Assembly: GCF_001632365.1 (NCBI RefSeq)
Contig: NW_024468542.1
Coordinates: forward strand, 227,051 to 291,050
DNA length: 64,000 bases
Reading direction: 5' to 3'
DNA from: Laetiporus sulphureus 93-53
Lineage: Eukaryota; Basidiomycota; Agaricomycetes; Polyporales; Laetiporaceae
Position numbers and translations under genes: made by a program. The stretch's first letter is position 1; each line of letters opens with the position of its first letter. Below the pieces are notes generated by a model. It had not been told where the DNA came from. It was given only the letters and a program-made list of their open reading frames with translations, and made no database searches. This document shows, one piece after another, positions 10,816 through 21,902 of this stretch.

Positions 10816-11313
10816 GTACGCCGCAAAGATTCGAGAGGCGACGCATATACGGAAGGAGAACGATCGCATGATGACCAGTTATAGACGGGAAGGAAGACTG
10901 CAATGAAATGTCGGAGGACATGTGATGTTCGCAAAAAATGTTGCAAAACGTATTAGTCCGGCGTTCCGATGTCATAAGTAGAACATGCCATCGTATCCCA
11001 GTACATGTTATTTCATAATGAGACCATATTGCGCGAAAATTGAGGGCCCCTCCGTGAGTGGTTGCCACTCGATAGCCTAAGTCGGACAGGGCAGATTTGG
11101 CGCCCAACGCCAACGTGTCTTCCTCGCTCTCTTGCGTCGCGTCCTCCTTCATCATAACTTCCACTCAGCACCTGCAGAGGACAAATAATGTTAGTTGGTA
11201 TACAAGCTGGATGTGAATACGTGACATACTGACAATACCTATTTGACACGCCTTCTGCTCATCGTGCAGCTTCGATAACGCGCCACATTCTCAGCTGTAT
11301 CTCGACCATACAA
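10816..11313. other. Spacer between A2 and B3
   Basis: It is the third copy of the spacer type seen at 3125-3789 and 6794-7303. On the minus strand a frame (MMKEDATQESEED, then LSDLGYRVATT) is shared by all three copies with conservative changes. It could mark a divergent gene, but I found no full model. Confidence 0.4.
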
Positions 11314-12066
11314 ATGGCTACTCCCTCAAAGGACTCCGGTCTCGACAATACTACCGCCATCGAACGTAAAGAGCATCTGTCGCACGACAAGCAACCGATC
11401 GCTCCACCCCGTCTTCGGTTCACGACTGTATACGATTACAGCAACACTGGCTATGCAAGCACACAAAGATATACGGCCCATGAGGGTAAACAAGTAAGTT
11501 CACCAGCCATGACACGTCCGTATTATCCTGTGTGCTTACCGTGGTCGTCAAGACATTTCACGATGAAGCCGGTCCTGAAGTGATCGATCGGCCACTGCAA
11601 AGGCGACAATCCCCCGAGCTGCAAGTAGGCCTTCTGGACTTATTGAGAGAGAGAGAACAGCACATCAATGCAGAATTTAGCAAAAGGCTTCTTAAAGACA
11701 TGGTAAATTATTTATCAACACACATGGGCGTACAATATATTGACGTACGTGCAGAAGGATTTGCCCAGCAAACATGGCATTGAGAATGCGACTTCCTCAG
11801 GGCAAGAGACCAAGCTATTTGCGAGTTCGAAGCCGCAGACTATGGCTCATGTTCATGTCGATGGACAATCGCTGGGAGAAGCCACCGAATTAGAAAGTCG
11901 GTCTCAAGAGACAACCTCGACGGCTGCTAATGTGAGTTCGATTCACACCTCGTTGTCGCCTTGTCTGCTAATGGGCATTCAGTGCAAAGACATTGCTGTG
12001 GTCGGCGTGCGGGCAGACGTGCCAGGCGTGCCCCGCGCTGGAGCAATCGCGAAGCCGTTTTCCTGA
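11314..12066 (+). CDS. Family B protein 3, 196 aa, the intact member
   Basis: The four exons are 11314-11493, 11553-11702, 11755-11931 and 11983-12066. All introns are phase 0 (59, 52, 51 bp) and all exons divide by three. It starts MATPSKDSGLDNTTAIERKE, followed by the family core PPRLRFTTVYDYSN. Exon 2 is charged and probably helical (LQVGLLDLLREREQHI). Exon 4 holds VRADVPGVPRAGA. Intron 1 has GTAAGTTCACC and CTGTGTGCTTACC, a variant of the superfamily boxes. There is no signal peptide or membrane segment. It is the reference copy for judging the damage in B1 and B2. The function is unknown. Confidence 0.72.
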
Positions 12067-12592
12067 ATCAAAGATCCGAGTGTCTTTCCTCGCGTCTTCA
12101 TCACAGCTTTACTCCCTGCCCCTCAATCTCTCCATCCATACAGCACTACCTTTCGAGTAACAAGCGACCGCGATTGAAACAGGCGAATGAGAGGGCGTAG
12201 AGCGCAACATGACGAATGGAAGAGAGGGGGGTTCGGAAAGATTTAATGGTGCCAGTAAGGACCTCGGACTCAATCATCTTTGTATGTTGCAATGCAATCC
12301 GATGCTTTGAATAATGCGAGATCCGCTTCGTTGTCAACTGCATGGTCAACCAGGTGCCTGCACCGAACCATCCTCATCGTGAGCTAGTACCCTCCGTCCC
12401 GAACTCGATTTTGCTGGGCTTGAGACGAGAAGACTGCAACGATAGCACAGCAAGGCGAGCAAGACATCTCAGTCGTCGTGGACGGACGTTGACAGGAGCA
12501 GTGATTCGAGCGCGCTGAGCTGAGCATTACGATAGCCAATTATGGTGCCTGTGGCACCGATGTGGCCCTTTAACCGTAAGTATTCCTGTTAG
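12067..12592. other. 3' block of B3
   Basis: It is homologous to the blocks after B1 and B2. At about 12545 it carries GTGCCTGTGGCACCGATGTGGCCC, with a short GTGCC/GGCAC dyad that is also partly present near 8535. Confidence 0.4.
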
Positions 12593-12900
12593 TTACGCTT
12601 GTGTAGATAAGTTCCATGTGTCAATATGATAAGTTCTACGACAGTTGCAATCTAGGATATTTAGGCTAAGTTTTGTTAATGTCCAGATTAACCTTGGGTA
12701 ACGTTTCTCTTCGAGAGTTTTCATTCTGGGGCCGCCTAAAGCTGCCACCACGTAGACAACCTCCTGTTCTGATATAAGTGGACGATGCGTCCAACGGTCC
12801 ACAATGAGTCGCGTAAGTGAACGTCTCGTTGTTTGGTACGCCTTCGCCACGAATGGACGCCGGCACGGAAACGATTGCATGATCTCAAGACTGTGGTTTT
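12593..12900 (-). other. Possible minus-strand exon, second copy
   Basis: It is a paralogue of 8576-8903. The minus-strand peptide VAALGGPRMKTLEEKRY aligns with MAALGSPVMKTIDEKCY there. Upstream the frames diverge, so at least one copy is damaged. Confidence 0.35.
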
Positions 12901-13004
12901 ACGTTTCAGTGGGTATTGAGCATGACTTGTAAAGGACATAGACTCACAAATGACCAAAACACGACGTCGCTGTTCCACCAGGGATCACACAGCATGAACG
13001 GGTT

Positions 13005-15128
13005 CTAGCAGACCCTGCTGACATGTTCTTCCTTTATCATATCAGCGCACTTCTCGGCGACCGCGACAGTAGCTGCAGCAAGATGAGTGCTCAAGATATG
13101 TGGAAACACGCTAGAGTCAGCAATCCGCAGTCCCCGCACGTCATGCACTTGCAGCCTGTCATCGACCACCCCGCCTGCATGAACTCCGCCGTCTTCCGGC
13201 GCCATCCTACACGTAGACGAATAATGATACGACGTCTGCGCATAGCGGCGAATGAATTCGTTGACGTCGGAGTCGAATTCGCTCGGCGGCACGAGATAGT
13301 CACGGATTGGGTAGCCTCTAGCAGCAATTTGCTCCTTGAGGCGCATTGTGAAACGGATACCCTGGCGCATGATCGTCCAGTCGTAGTCGGTGGCAAGATA
13401 GTTCAAATCAACAACGGGATCATCGCGAGGGTCGCTCGAAGCCAATCGAATCGTTCCTTTCGAGGTTGGTCTCAGCGGTATCACGAGGAATCCGACGCCG
13501 CCATCGCCTTTGACTTTTGATGCCGCTATGTCGCTCCAAGCGATCTGCAAATTATGTATCTAGCCAGCGGAAAGAGTTTGATTAAAAGCCTCACGTACGG
13601 GCATGACTTCAATATCGGGTATATTCATGGGCAACGAGGCATCCTCGTCTGCCTTGGAAGGTGTGATCGTACGAAAGTCTGCATCGAAGAGCCGCGACTG
13701 GAGGAAAATGGATAGCTCCAGCACCGGAGCGAGCAGGATTCCAAGCCCAAAGAAAAGGTATAAGAAGAGTTCCTTGATGATTAGCCAAGGTCGAACTTGC
13801 AGTTGCACCACAGAGTCGCGTAATGGCACCCGATACTGCACAGGGACGCCCAGATGGTCTTGCTAGAAACAATGCACAGAATCAATGCAACCGATAAGTA
13901 TAATCGGAGCACCTGAGGAATTCACCAGGTGAGATCCTACCCCAGCCAGATGCTTCATGACCGGAATGCCATGCTTCTCTAAATGTTCTTGCGGGCCAAT
14001 CCCACTGAAGGCGTCCTCGAGAATATCAGAGACAGTAGCTTCTATTGGAATGGAGCCATTACCTGAGCATCAGGATCTGAGGGGATACTACAGGACCGGC
14101 CGACAAGATGACTTCCCTTCGCGCCCCAATGAACCTTGATGACGAGCGCCCATCAAGAGCCTGGATATGGACACCCTTTGCCTTTGGAATATCCTTCTCG
14201 CCCTTCTGCACGTCAATGCGAAGCACGGAGGTGCGTGTGCAGATGTGCAAGCGCTGCGCACGCTGTGATGCAACCGACTGGGGCAGGAATGCCGTGAGGG
14301 TGGAACTGCGGTAGCCACGCTGGTCAATATTGAAGTGCATCTTCGCGCAGCCGTGTGAGGGATGGAGAGGGGAGTTGAGATCGTCTACGTATGGAACTCC
14401 TAATGCCTTCGCGCCTTCGATGATTCTGAGACACAATCAACGCTCAATTGGGGTCGCCAGGTCGATATGTTAGCACTCACGGAGTAGTATGACCCCAAAC
14501 ATTTTGCTTGTACGATCTGTTTTGCCACGGGCCTGTATGAGTATACAAGCCTTCAGTTCCTGTAAAAGCAATGTATAACGGACGAAACCAGACTAACCAG
14601 ATACGCCATGAAACGCGTCGGCACTTTCTGGGTTCTGATCGAGATCCGTCTCAGACTTGACGAAGTACGGCTGAATCTCATCGTAGCTCCACCCTTTATG
14701 CCCCGCCTGGCTCCACGAATTGTACTCCGCGGGAAGGCCGCGCGTGTACAGCATGGCGTTGATCTTGGATGAGCCACCCAACGAGTTACCTCCAGCCAAC
14801 TCGAACGCGCGCCCGTTGACGCGTTCCTGCGGAATGGACTTCCAAACACGAGAGCGCGAGCCATCTGATGCGAAATGAGAGGAAAGCAATGGTACCCGTG
14901 CGATCCAAGAGTTCTGCACGCCTCCGCGCTCCACCAGCAGCACTGTCGCAGATTCGTCTTCGCTGAGCCTGCTAGCGAGCACGCATCCAGCAGTGCCGCC
15001 TCCTACTGTCCAGTAAACAACTCTCCAACTCGATCTGGCACACGGGTTGACTGACCAACTATGACATAGTCGTAGACGTCCTCGAGCTCTTGCATGGAGC
15101 GTTCCGGGTACGACGAGAATGGCCACAT
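13005..15128 (-). CDS. GMC-family FAD-dependent oxidoreductase, 601 aa
   Basis: Seven exons on the minus strand (15128-15056, 15005-14598, 14559-14481, 14425-14063, 14004-13926, 13862-13599, 13544-13005) join in frame to 602 codons including TAG; one intron is only 38 bp. An ADP-binding glycine loop, GGGTAGC, starts at about residue 26. GMC signature 1 is GGNSLGGSSKINAMLYTRG and signature 2 is SAGPVVSPQILMLSGIGP. The two catalytic-site positions are His529 (SYHYSSTCRM) and His576 (STHLAAATVAVAE). The length is typical of the family. Members oxidise alcohols or related substrates with FAD; substrate is not predictable, but the aryl-alcohol oxidase/choline dehydrogenase-like branch fits. The N-terminus MWPFSSYPERSMQELEDVYD is not a signal peptide, so an intracellular enzyme is likely. 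Confidence 0.93.
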
Positions 15129-15773
15129 CGGCAAGCAGCAGAGCTTCTAGGGTCGCCCTGGCATCATCACTGGGAAAGAAGGCAGCCTTATATAGGATTC
15201 CTGCGGGAATTTCTCACATCCGAATGTCATCTTTGGGCGGTAGCCGCAACCTTGTCGAATTTTGATGCGTTTCAGATCAATCACCGCAGAAACAACGGAT
15301 AAAGAACGATGAGAATCCAGCCTTGCCTAGTCTTGCTAGTCGACAAGGACCTTCCGTGGCCCGGTGAGGCATTCGCACTACCGCAGCAAGCAAAGCTGGT
15401 ATACAGGAGCTGAAGTAATTGGAACGACTGGCCCGGGATGGGCAAGACAAGCGGGAACAAGCGCCGGACTCACTCAAGCTTAGGCGACCAGGCGGCACCC
15501 TGATGCTTTCTTCTCAGAGAAGGCTCGCTCATTTGATTTCATCAACAATCTAACGACACAAATAAATAACGAGACATTGTACAGGCACGAAAGTCAACTA
15601 AAGAACTTCCTAGTACTTAGTACTTGGAAACAAGTATCGATCGCTACCAACACAAGCCGCATGGCAATGACTCGCGGCTGTATTTAGGCGTGCAGGGAAA
15701 GGAATATGGTGACACTTTCGCAACGATGGTCGCGGGGGTATGGACAGGCGTAGCGCAAGGTGAACGTGAGGTG
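15129..15773. other. Intergenic
   Basis: It lies between the GMC start and the DUF6534-like gene end. No exon is supported. An AT-rich stretch near 15546-15575 and a GTACTTAGTACTTGG repeat at about 15613 are the only features I see. Confidence 0.4.
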
Positions 15774-17874
15774 CTAGACAGCCTGTTTGGCGGAAAGTCT
15801 AGGGGATGTATTGCCTGGTTGTACCGTACGCGCGAGCATCCGAGTCAGGCCCGGCAACCTTCGCCTACATGCCTTGTCAGCGGATGGATCATCAGTAGTT
15901 CGAGGCCACATGCTCACGGATGCGAAGTGCATTTCCTCCGATTGATCGTCGATCGAGGAGTCGCCAGACCTAGCAGTCGGTAACGTTGGCCTGCCCACTT
16001 TGAACTCGACAGGAGCCATATTGGGAGCTGAAAATCCTTCGCTAGAGTTCGTTGCATATCCTTTCACGGACTGTCGGCTGTTCAACCTGAGTACCAAAGT
16101 TTTAGCAAACAGCATATACGATCTCTTCAGGCAGCACTCACGTCGCAAGAAGAGTATTTGTGTAGGCTACGAGGACGAGCTATGAGGTTCACGCTCTTCG
16201 GAAACATGAAAAACGCACCTTTTGATACAATGATGTTGAAGACCTCGAATGCGAGCGTATCAGGGGCGACCAGGTACTATCAAAGTTGCACGTCAAACGG
16301 GCGTATATGACTAATGTTTGCGACGCTGCTCACGGCAATGAGTCCTCCAATGCTGACGATGCTGGGAAGACGTACAGTCAATCCAACATGTCGGTGCGAA
16401 TATATGCTGTACTCACGTAGGGAGCAGGCCAGTGTTGATCGTATACACGGTCAGCCTCTGGATGATCTTATCGGTCCTGCAAGAACAGCATTCAGAATCC
16501 CTGCTTCACGCTCCTGTATATGATGCGCTTACTGAATGAAACCAGTACGACTCTTGTACAGTTGCCAGCAAATCGTGCAGGCGATTATAAGATCAAGGGC
16601 TGCTGTTGTGGTGTCCGCGGTGGTCGCAACCCACTTCAGAGAAGCTTGTATAAGCTGTTACTCGAGAATGCGCCCTTGCGTCACGTACCCGTAGGCCAGT
16701 TATACTTGTCCACAGGCGCTCTCCTCCGATAACTCTATGACCGGTATAAGTCAACTATGGCATGTCAATTTTTCATACAGTTAACTCACGATTTTAGGGA
16801 TGCAACTGAATTCCGGACAATCAGCAACAGAGCAGGATATTCCAGAGGTCTCACCCACCGAAAGCCAGCGCTGAAGGAAGTTTTCATTCAGCCTTGTCGC
16901 AGGCCATACACCAATTTAAAATACTCACCGAGAGGTAACAGCGAGAACACAGCCTAGCAAGGCCATCAGCGTCAAGGAACAAACGCATCTACTTCTTCAA
17001 CACTTACAAGGAAGACTACGTAGATCACCAAACGTCTGTTCACTGTAATGCAGTGAGTCCATGCCCACAGTCGAGAGGCACTATAGCTTACGCATCCATA
17101 TGCGGTAGATTAGGAATCTGCTCAGAAATCTCAACACTACGGCGTGCTCAATCTGATGAGCAACTCACTCGTGGACAATGAAGGCTATGATACCCTGCGA
17201 AAATGTGAGTAGTGGTCACTCGTAACGTGCTTCGAGTAGACATACAGAGACGATTGGCTCGGTCTTGAGTTGACATCAGCAATCGTCGGCTGCCAACGCA
17301 AAGAAGACGTACAGCAAGGCCCCTGTTATCCAGTTCATGAGACGGGACGATTAGATTAAGCGATGCCGCACACACTCACCAATCCATGTACATAAGCGCA
17401 AGTGGATCCAGGAAGTCCGTGATCAAGTATTTGTATAGGCCGTACGCAATCATCGCTAACGAGAGCGAGTCGAGAAGCCTGTACCGAAAGGTCATGATTC
17501 GTCGGGTTATCGGCCGTGATACTTGAAAACATACCATAGCAAGGCCACCTGCGAGGATTGGGAACCAGTTAGATCCGAAGATATCACAGTAGACTCGACG
17601 TACTAGGAGTTTCAGGACAATCTTGTCATTTGGATAGGTCGTATACTTCACGTCATGGAATGACTACATCAGCACCCCAAAGTCTTAAGCCGCACGTAGT
17701 CAAAGACCATACATAGAAGATCGACTGCAACGTCGTTATTCCATGAAACCTAGCATGTCGACATGTCAATGAGTCTCTGGGTAGTTTTTCTGGAAAAAGA
17801 AAGGCTTACACCGCGCCCAACAGGAGACCAACAAACGTAGCGCCCATCGTGGGATTGAGGTCAATGAGAGCCAT
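15774..17874 (-). CDS. DUF6534-like multi-TM membrane protein
   Basis: It is reconstructed from many small minus-strand exons. It starts at 17874 with MALIDLNPTMGATFVGLLLG, and exon 1 ends at 17810. Further exons give FHGITTLQSIFY, TYPNDKIVLKLLVALLWLLD, then a stretch running from SLSLAMIAYGLYKYLITDFL to the tryptophan of MYMDW. Later pieces include FLIYRIWMLNRRLVIYVVFL, a helix around TTTAALDLIIACTICWQLYK, and LTVYTINTGLLPTIVSIGGL followed by IAYLVAPDTLAFEVFNIIVS. The SRQSVKG motif marks the usual end of the conserved part, followed by a soluble tail. This succession of helices and the DP(L/T)xGATFxG start fit the basidiomycete DUF6533/DUF6534 group, whose function is unknown. A few middle exons are unsettled, as is the exact stop (15774 by frame). 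Confidence 0.75.
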
Positions 17875-18702
17875 GGCAGCGAGCGACCGAAGCGAGAAAG
17901 ATCAAGGACAGAACCACACGCGTCAGCACCGTCTCCGCTCATATACTCATCTGAGCAATTCAGTCTCTCCGATGGCATACCCGACACGCGCTTCGCAGTT
18001 GATCATCACAGCATCGGTGGCTCTGCAGCCGCACGCCCAAGCTCGCATCAGAACAACGTAGCCAGAAAACGAGCGAACAGCCCGGCAGTATCACCGAAGA
18101 CCAATGCACGAGTTGATCTTTAGGCACGAGCGTCCGTGGCTCAAACGCGTACCACTACGCCAAGACCTCGCTTGATCATCAACTGTTGATCCGGCGATGC
18201 AGAATTTGCTTCCGCGCCGATGACTTGAAGATTTTCCATTATGAGACATGGTCTAATTTCTAAGCGAGATACAGGCAGGGTTTAGCCTGCATCAGCGAGA
18301 ATTTGGGGAGCAGGACGCACAATTGACTTACTGCACCATATGCTCAGGGACCCGACCCAAGGGAGATGTTCTGATGGACATTGCAGCCGCGCGCTACCAT
18401 TATCATCATACATCAGAATGTCGGCGCACGGTCTTCCGCTTCATCAAAGTCTAGAAGTCTCAGACTGGTGTTATGGAGCACGAACGAATCTATTGAAACG
18501 TAGGGAAGGGGCTTTCGCGCGCTACGTATGCACCGTTCGGCCCCGCTTCTCAGTCTTCTCGCATCGCCATTGGCTTCCGCAGAATCCACTTGTGAGAACC
18601 GCAGAGCGGATCAAAGTCTCAAACTTGATGTCCATGTATTGGATAAAGCGTAGATGGCTGTTGTTACATTGCAATCTGCATCGCATCACGGGTACGCACC
18701 TC
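17875..18702. other. Intergenic
   Basis: No gene is supported. A plus-strand open frame (18340-18993) runs antisense to the last SDR exon and has no coding signal of its own. Confidence 0.45.
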
Positions 18703-20139
18703 CTACGGAAGATCTATCCCAAGGTCCCGCAGTATACCCTCCGTCGTCTCCCACAGCTCCTTTGCCAACTCGGGGCTCTCAGCCAACCGGCTTGGTTTGC
18801 CCACGATTCCCGGAGGAACAATGTACGCACCGCGATAGGTCCTCGATTCGGCACGTACCGCCGGCGCTGCAGCAGCGAAGGCCGGGGCATAGCCGCCTAC
18901 TTCCGGACGCTCAAAGAAGGTACTGGCTATGAGACTGTAGATGGGGGAGAGGATGGGTCCGACCGAGTGAGCGTACTTCTGCACTCCTTCTGAGGACGGT
19001 TGTAAGGCCCGAATGCGGGTGCGAGAATGCGACTAGGAAAGGAGAAGAAGACATACTCACCGGTATTGACGACGCCTGGGTGGACGGCCATCACGATGAT
19101 TGGAACGCCCTCTGCATCGAGTCTTCTCTGCAACTCCTTTACGAACAGGATTCCCATCAGTTTACTCAACGCTACAGCATTTTGGTCAGTACAGGCACCT
19201 AAATTCGTGCACCTCTCAACGCACAGTATCGCTGGTACTGAGGAAGCGAGTAATCACTGTATTCAACGTTGAAGTCCTCGACGTTGCGGAAGCGCACGTC
19301 ACTCGGTGCGTTGAAGTGCTCCTTGGAGGTAAGCTGCAGATCATGTTAGCGATCATTTAGCAGCGTGTTCATGCCACCTACATGAACAATGCGAACATCA
19401 CTGTTCGGCTCTTCCGCCGTCCGCTTGAGTATCGGAAGCAGGGTTCGTATGAAGACAAAAGGGCTCAAATAACTGCGACGCATCGTAAGATCCGTTGGCC
19501 GTTCGCCAGCGCCCACATGTGACGCTCACTTAACCATCACGACATCTTGTATCCCTGTTACACCACCATCAGGTAAGGATTGAATTGCGCCACGTACTAG
19601 CAAAACCTACCATCGGACGTCTTCGCATGGGGTACAAGCAATCTGTCACGAGTATAGAATTAAGCGAGATGTGTCTCCAGTGTCTAAATATGCTCACAAG
19701 GCAGCACAATTCACTGACGGATTATCGTTTTAACGGGTTAGCGAAGAACACGGTACTGCAAATAGAATGCCTGTACCCACGGCGTCGAGTCTCTCCTCTT
19801 TCTCCTTGAGCGACTCCGCTGCTTTCTTCGCGAGTTGGGGATTGCTGAAGTCGGTATATAGCCATACTACTTGCCCGGATCCGGTCCCGGAAGCACGCAG
19901 CCTCTCAAGGGCACGATCCGCGCGTTCCTTGTTGCGTGCCGCCATGTAAATCTTCGCTCCTCGTCTAACAAGATGTTGTATGGTCGCGAAGCCTATTCCT
20001 GCGCTGTCGTAACAATCAGTAGCTGTGAAAGACGATACATCTGGACAACGACTTGCTTTCCTCCAGTGACAACGATAACCTTGCCGGTCAGATCGGGGAG
20101 GTCATCCGGAGTGAAGCCTTTGGAAAAGAGCGATCCCAT
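18703..20139 (-). CDS. Short-chain dehydrogenase/reductase, 326 aa
   Basis: Nine exons on the minus strand (20139-20057, 20003-19777, 19713-19698, 19642-19611, 19554-19530, 19472-19382, 19333-19225, 19171-19061, 18989-18703) join in frame to 327 codons including TAG. The NAD(P)-binding motif TGGNAGIG is at residues 25-32, an NCAAL replacement of the usual NNAG at 105-109, and the catalytic YSLSK (Tyr194, Lys198) follows a Ser in VHLTS (about 161). Length and motifs fit classical or extended fungal SDRs that reduce or oxidise alcohol/ketone substrates; the substrate is unknown. Oddities: intron 1 uses a GC donor (GCAAGT), and exon 3 is only 16 bp. Both are needed to keep the Rossmann fold in frame. 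No signal peptide is seen. Confidence 0.92.
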
Positions 20140-21787
20140 GGTGGCAGTGAAGAAGAAGAGACGGGAACGTTTGACACCGTGGCAAATAGCATCTATATAT
20201 TAGCTATACGGACGCGACGTTCGGCGGCGTGTAGGGCCTGCTTGGGGCCCCATGCGAAGTCGAGACCCCATCAGAAAGCGTACGAACGCGGATTAGTGCC
20301 CTTTAAGCTCCGGCATTCACACGGTTCATCCCGTGAACGAGTTGCGAGGGAATACAAGAAGAAATTGGTCCCTTCGTTGTGAAGGGCAGGAAACAAGACG
20401 GTGGTGAGAGTCAAATGTTGATCAGCTGCCAGGATCGTCGGCGGAAGCAAATCCGCAGATCAATTGATGGCTTCCAGATTAGACAGAATGATCGACAGAC
20501 GCTTTGTCTCTTCCTCCATGATCTCTGCAATGGTGATTCACAATCCATGCACCATCGATTCACAGATGTTGTCTAGTGCGAGAAATCGGTGTATACTTTT
20601 CATCGACATCGTAGGAAAGGCTCGTAAAGTTAATGCAAAGGATTCTCCCGGTCTTTAGCCACGTGCAAGACCGCAGCTTCATAACGTGAACATCGTATCT
20701 TTACCTTCATTACAAACTGTTGAACATGCCATGTAGCAAGGTATTTTGGAAGTTGAATACGTTGAAGACCTTGCGACAAATCTAGTCAGTACTACCCACA
20801 CGCTCACATGACTCCCTTCCCAGACGCGACGCGCTTGCGGCTGAGCGCTACCGGTCTCCACTTAGGACAAAGTCAAATCTTTGCCAACTTATCAGCAATG
20901 TGAGGTGATACACAGTTGTCTGTTGATGAGTTATAACTTCATAACCGAGATCCCGTGTATTCATAAAGGAAATTTGCGGTAGGGTGGTATGGAAACAATA
21001 TCTGATAAACATACTGCTGAAGCCGCAACACGGATTTAGAGACACTTCAGCCTACTTTCACATCAGTAGCAAAATTATGATCAAGTTTTCCAAAACCTGG
21101 CGACCCTGGTTGTGATCGAGTGCGTCAACGAGAACTGTGACACAGAAGTATTACAGGAATGGACGGATGCTGAAGCACCAAACCGAGATCAGGCCGACGA
21201 TAGTGTCGCATAGAGGTCAGTTACGGACAATAGCAGCAAGCAAGCTCGATTACTGAACCACAGTTTACATATGTGAAACTTTAGCGATCGTGTTGGAACG
21301 CGAGACTCTAGCCACAAGATCCCCAGACTCTGTGCCGCAATCCACTATGCAGAGGTTGTGGTCACTAGCGATGTCCCTCGAACAAGTGGAATAAGAAAAT
21401 GAGAACCAAACTAGTTAAGGAGATGGACAGTTGAAATCAGTAGGAGAACAATCCGCTCGAAACTTACAAAAGGAATGTTCAAGGCGCGGCCTGATCTTGC
21501 CGATGCCTCATCGACCCAGTGGACGTATCGGTTCGCATCAGGCAGAGTACGATAGATAGACAAAGGATTCCCTCCAGGAGATACCACTGATAAAAAAAGG
21601 AGTTCAAATCGGATGAGGGACAGCCGAACGAAATGAGATCCGTCATTGAAAGAAATTGCTCACACACGCTGCTGTGGCACAACTAGCTGGGAAAGAGGGA
21701 AGAGTGGCTCACCTCTCGCACCTTGCTTGCACATGAGTTCGAGTGGCTCACCCGCCACGCGCACCCTAGCCAATCCCGGCACAGTGG
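20140..21787. other. Intergenic, about 1.6 kb without a supported gene
   Basis: No paralogue of other window segments and no exon chain was found. Toward the right, GAGTGGCTCACCTCTCGC (about 21704) and GAGTGGCTCACCCGCCACGCG (about 21740) begin the promoter module of D1. Confidence 0.4.
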
Positions 21788-21797
21788 AATAGGCGCT
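21788..21797 (+). promoter_or_regulatory. TARGCGCYC box before D1
   Basis: AATAGGCGCT lies 115 bp before the D1 ATG, preceded by GCCACGCGCACCCTAGCCAATCCCG (CCAAT box). D3 has the same order: ACGCGCACGCTAGCCAATCC, then AATAAGCGCT, 117 bp before its ATG. Confidence 0.5.
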
Positions 21798-21902
21798 GGA
21801 ATTGGAACCGCATCTCGCGTTCGAGCCTTTCTCGTCCCCTCCCTTCTTCCTCCACTCCATACACCCTTATTGCTCTGTCACAATATCATGCAGTTCGGTT
21901 AC

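Noticed and set aside
18340..18993. A 217-codon plus-strand frame
   Set aside because: It is antisense to the last SDR exon, where the minus strand has clear SDR sequence and splice sites.
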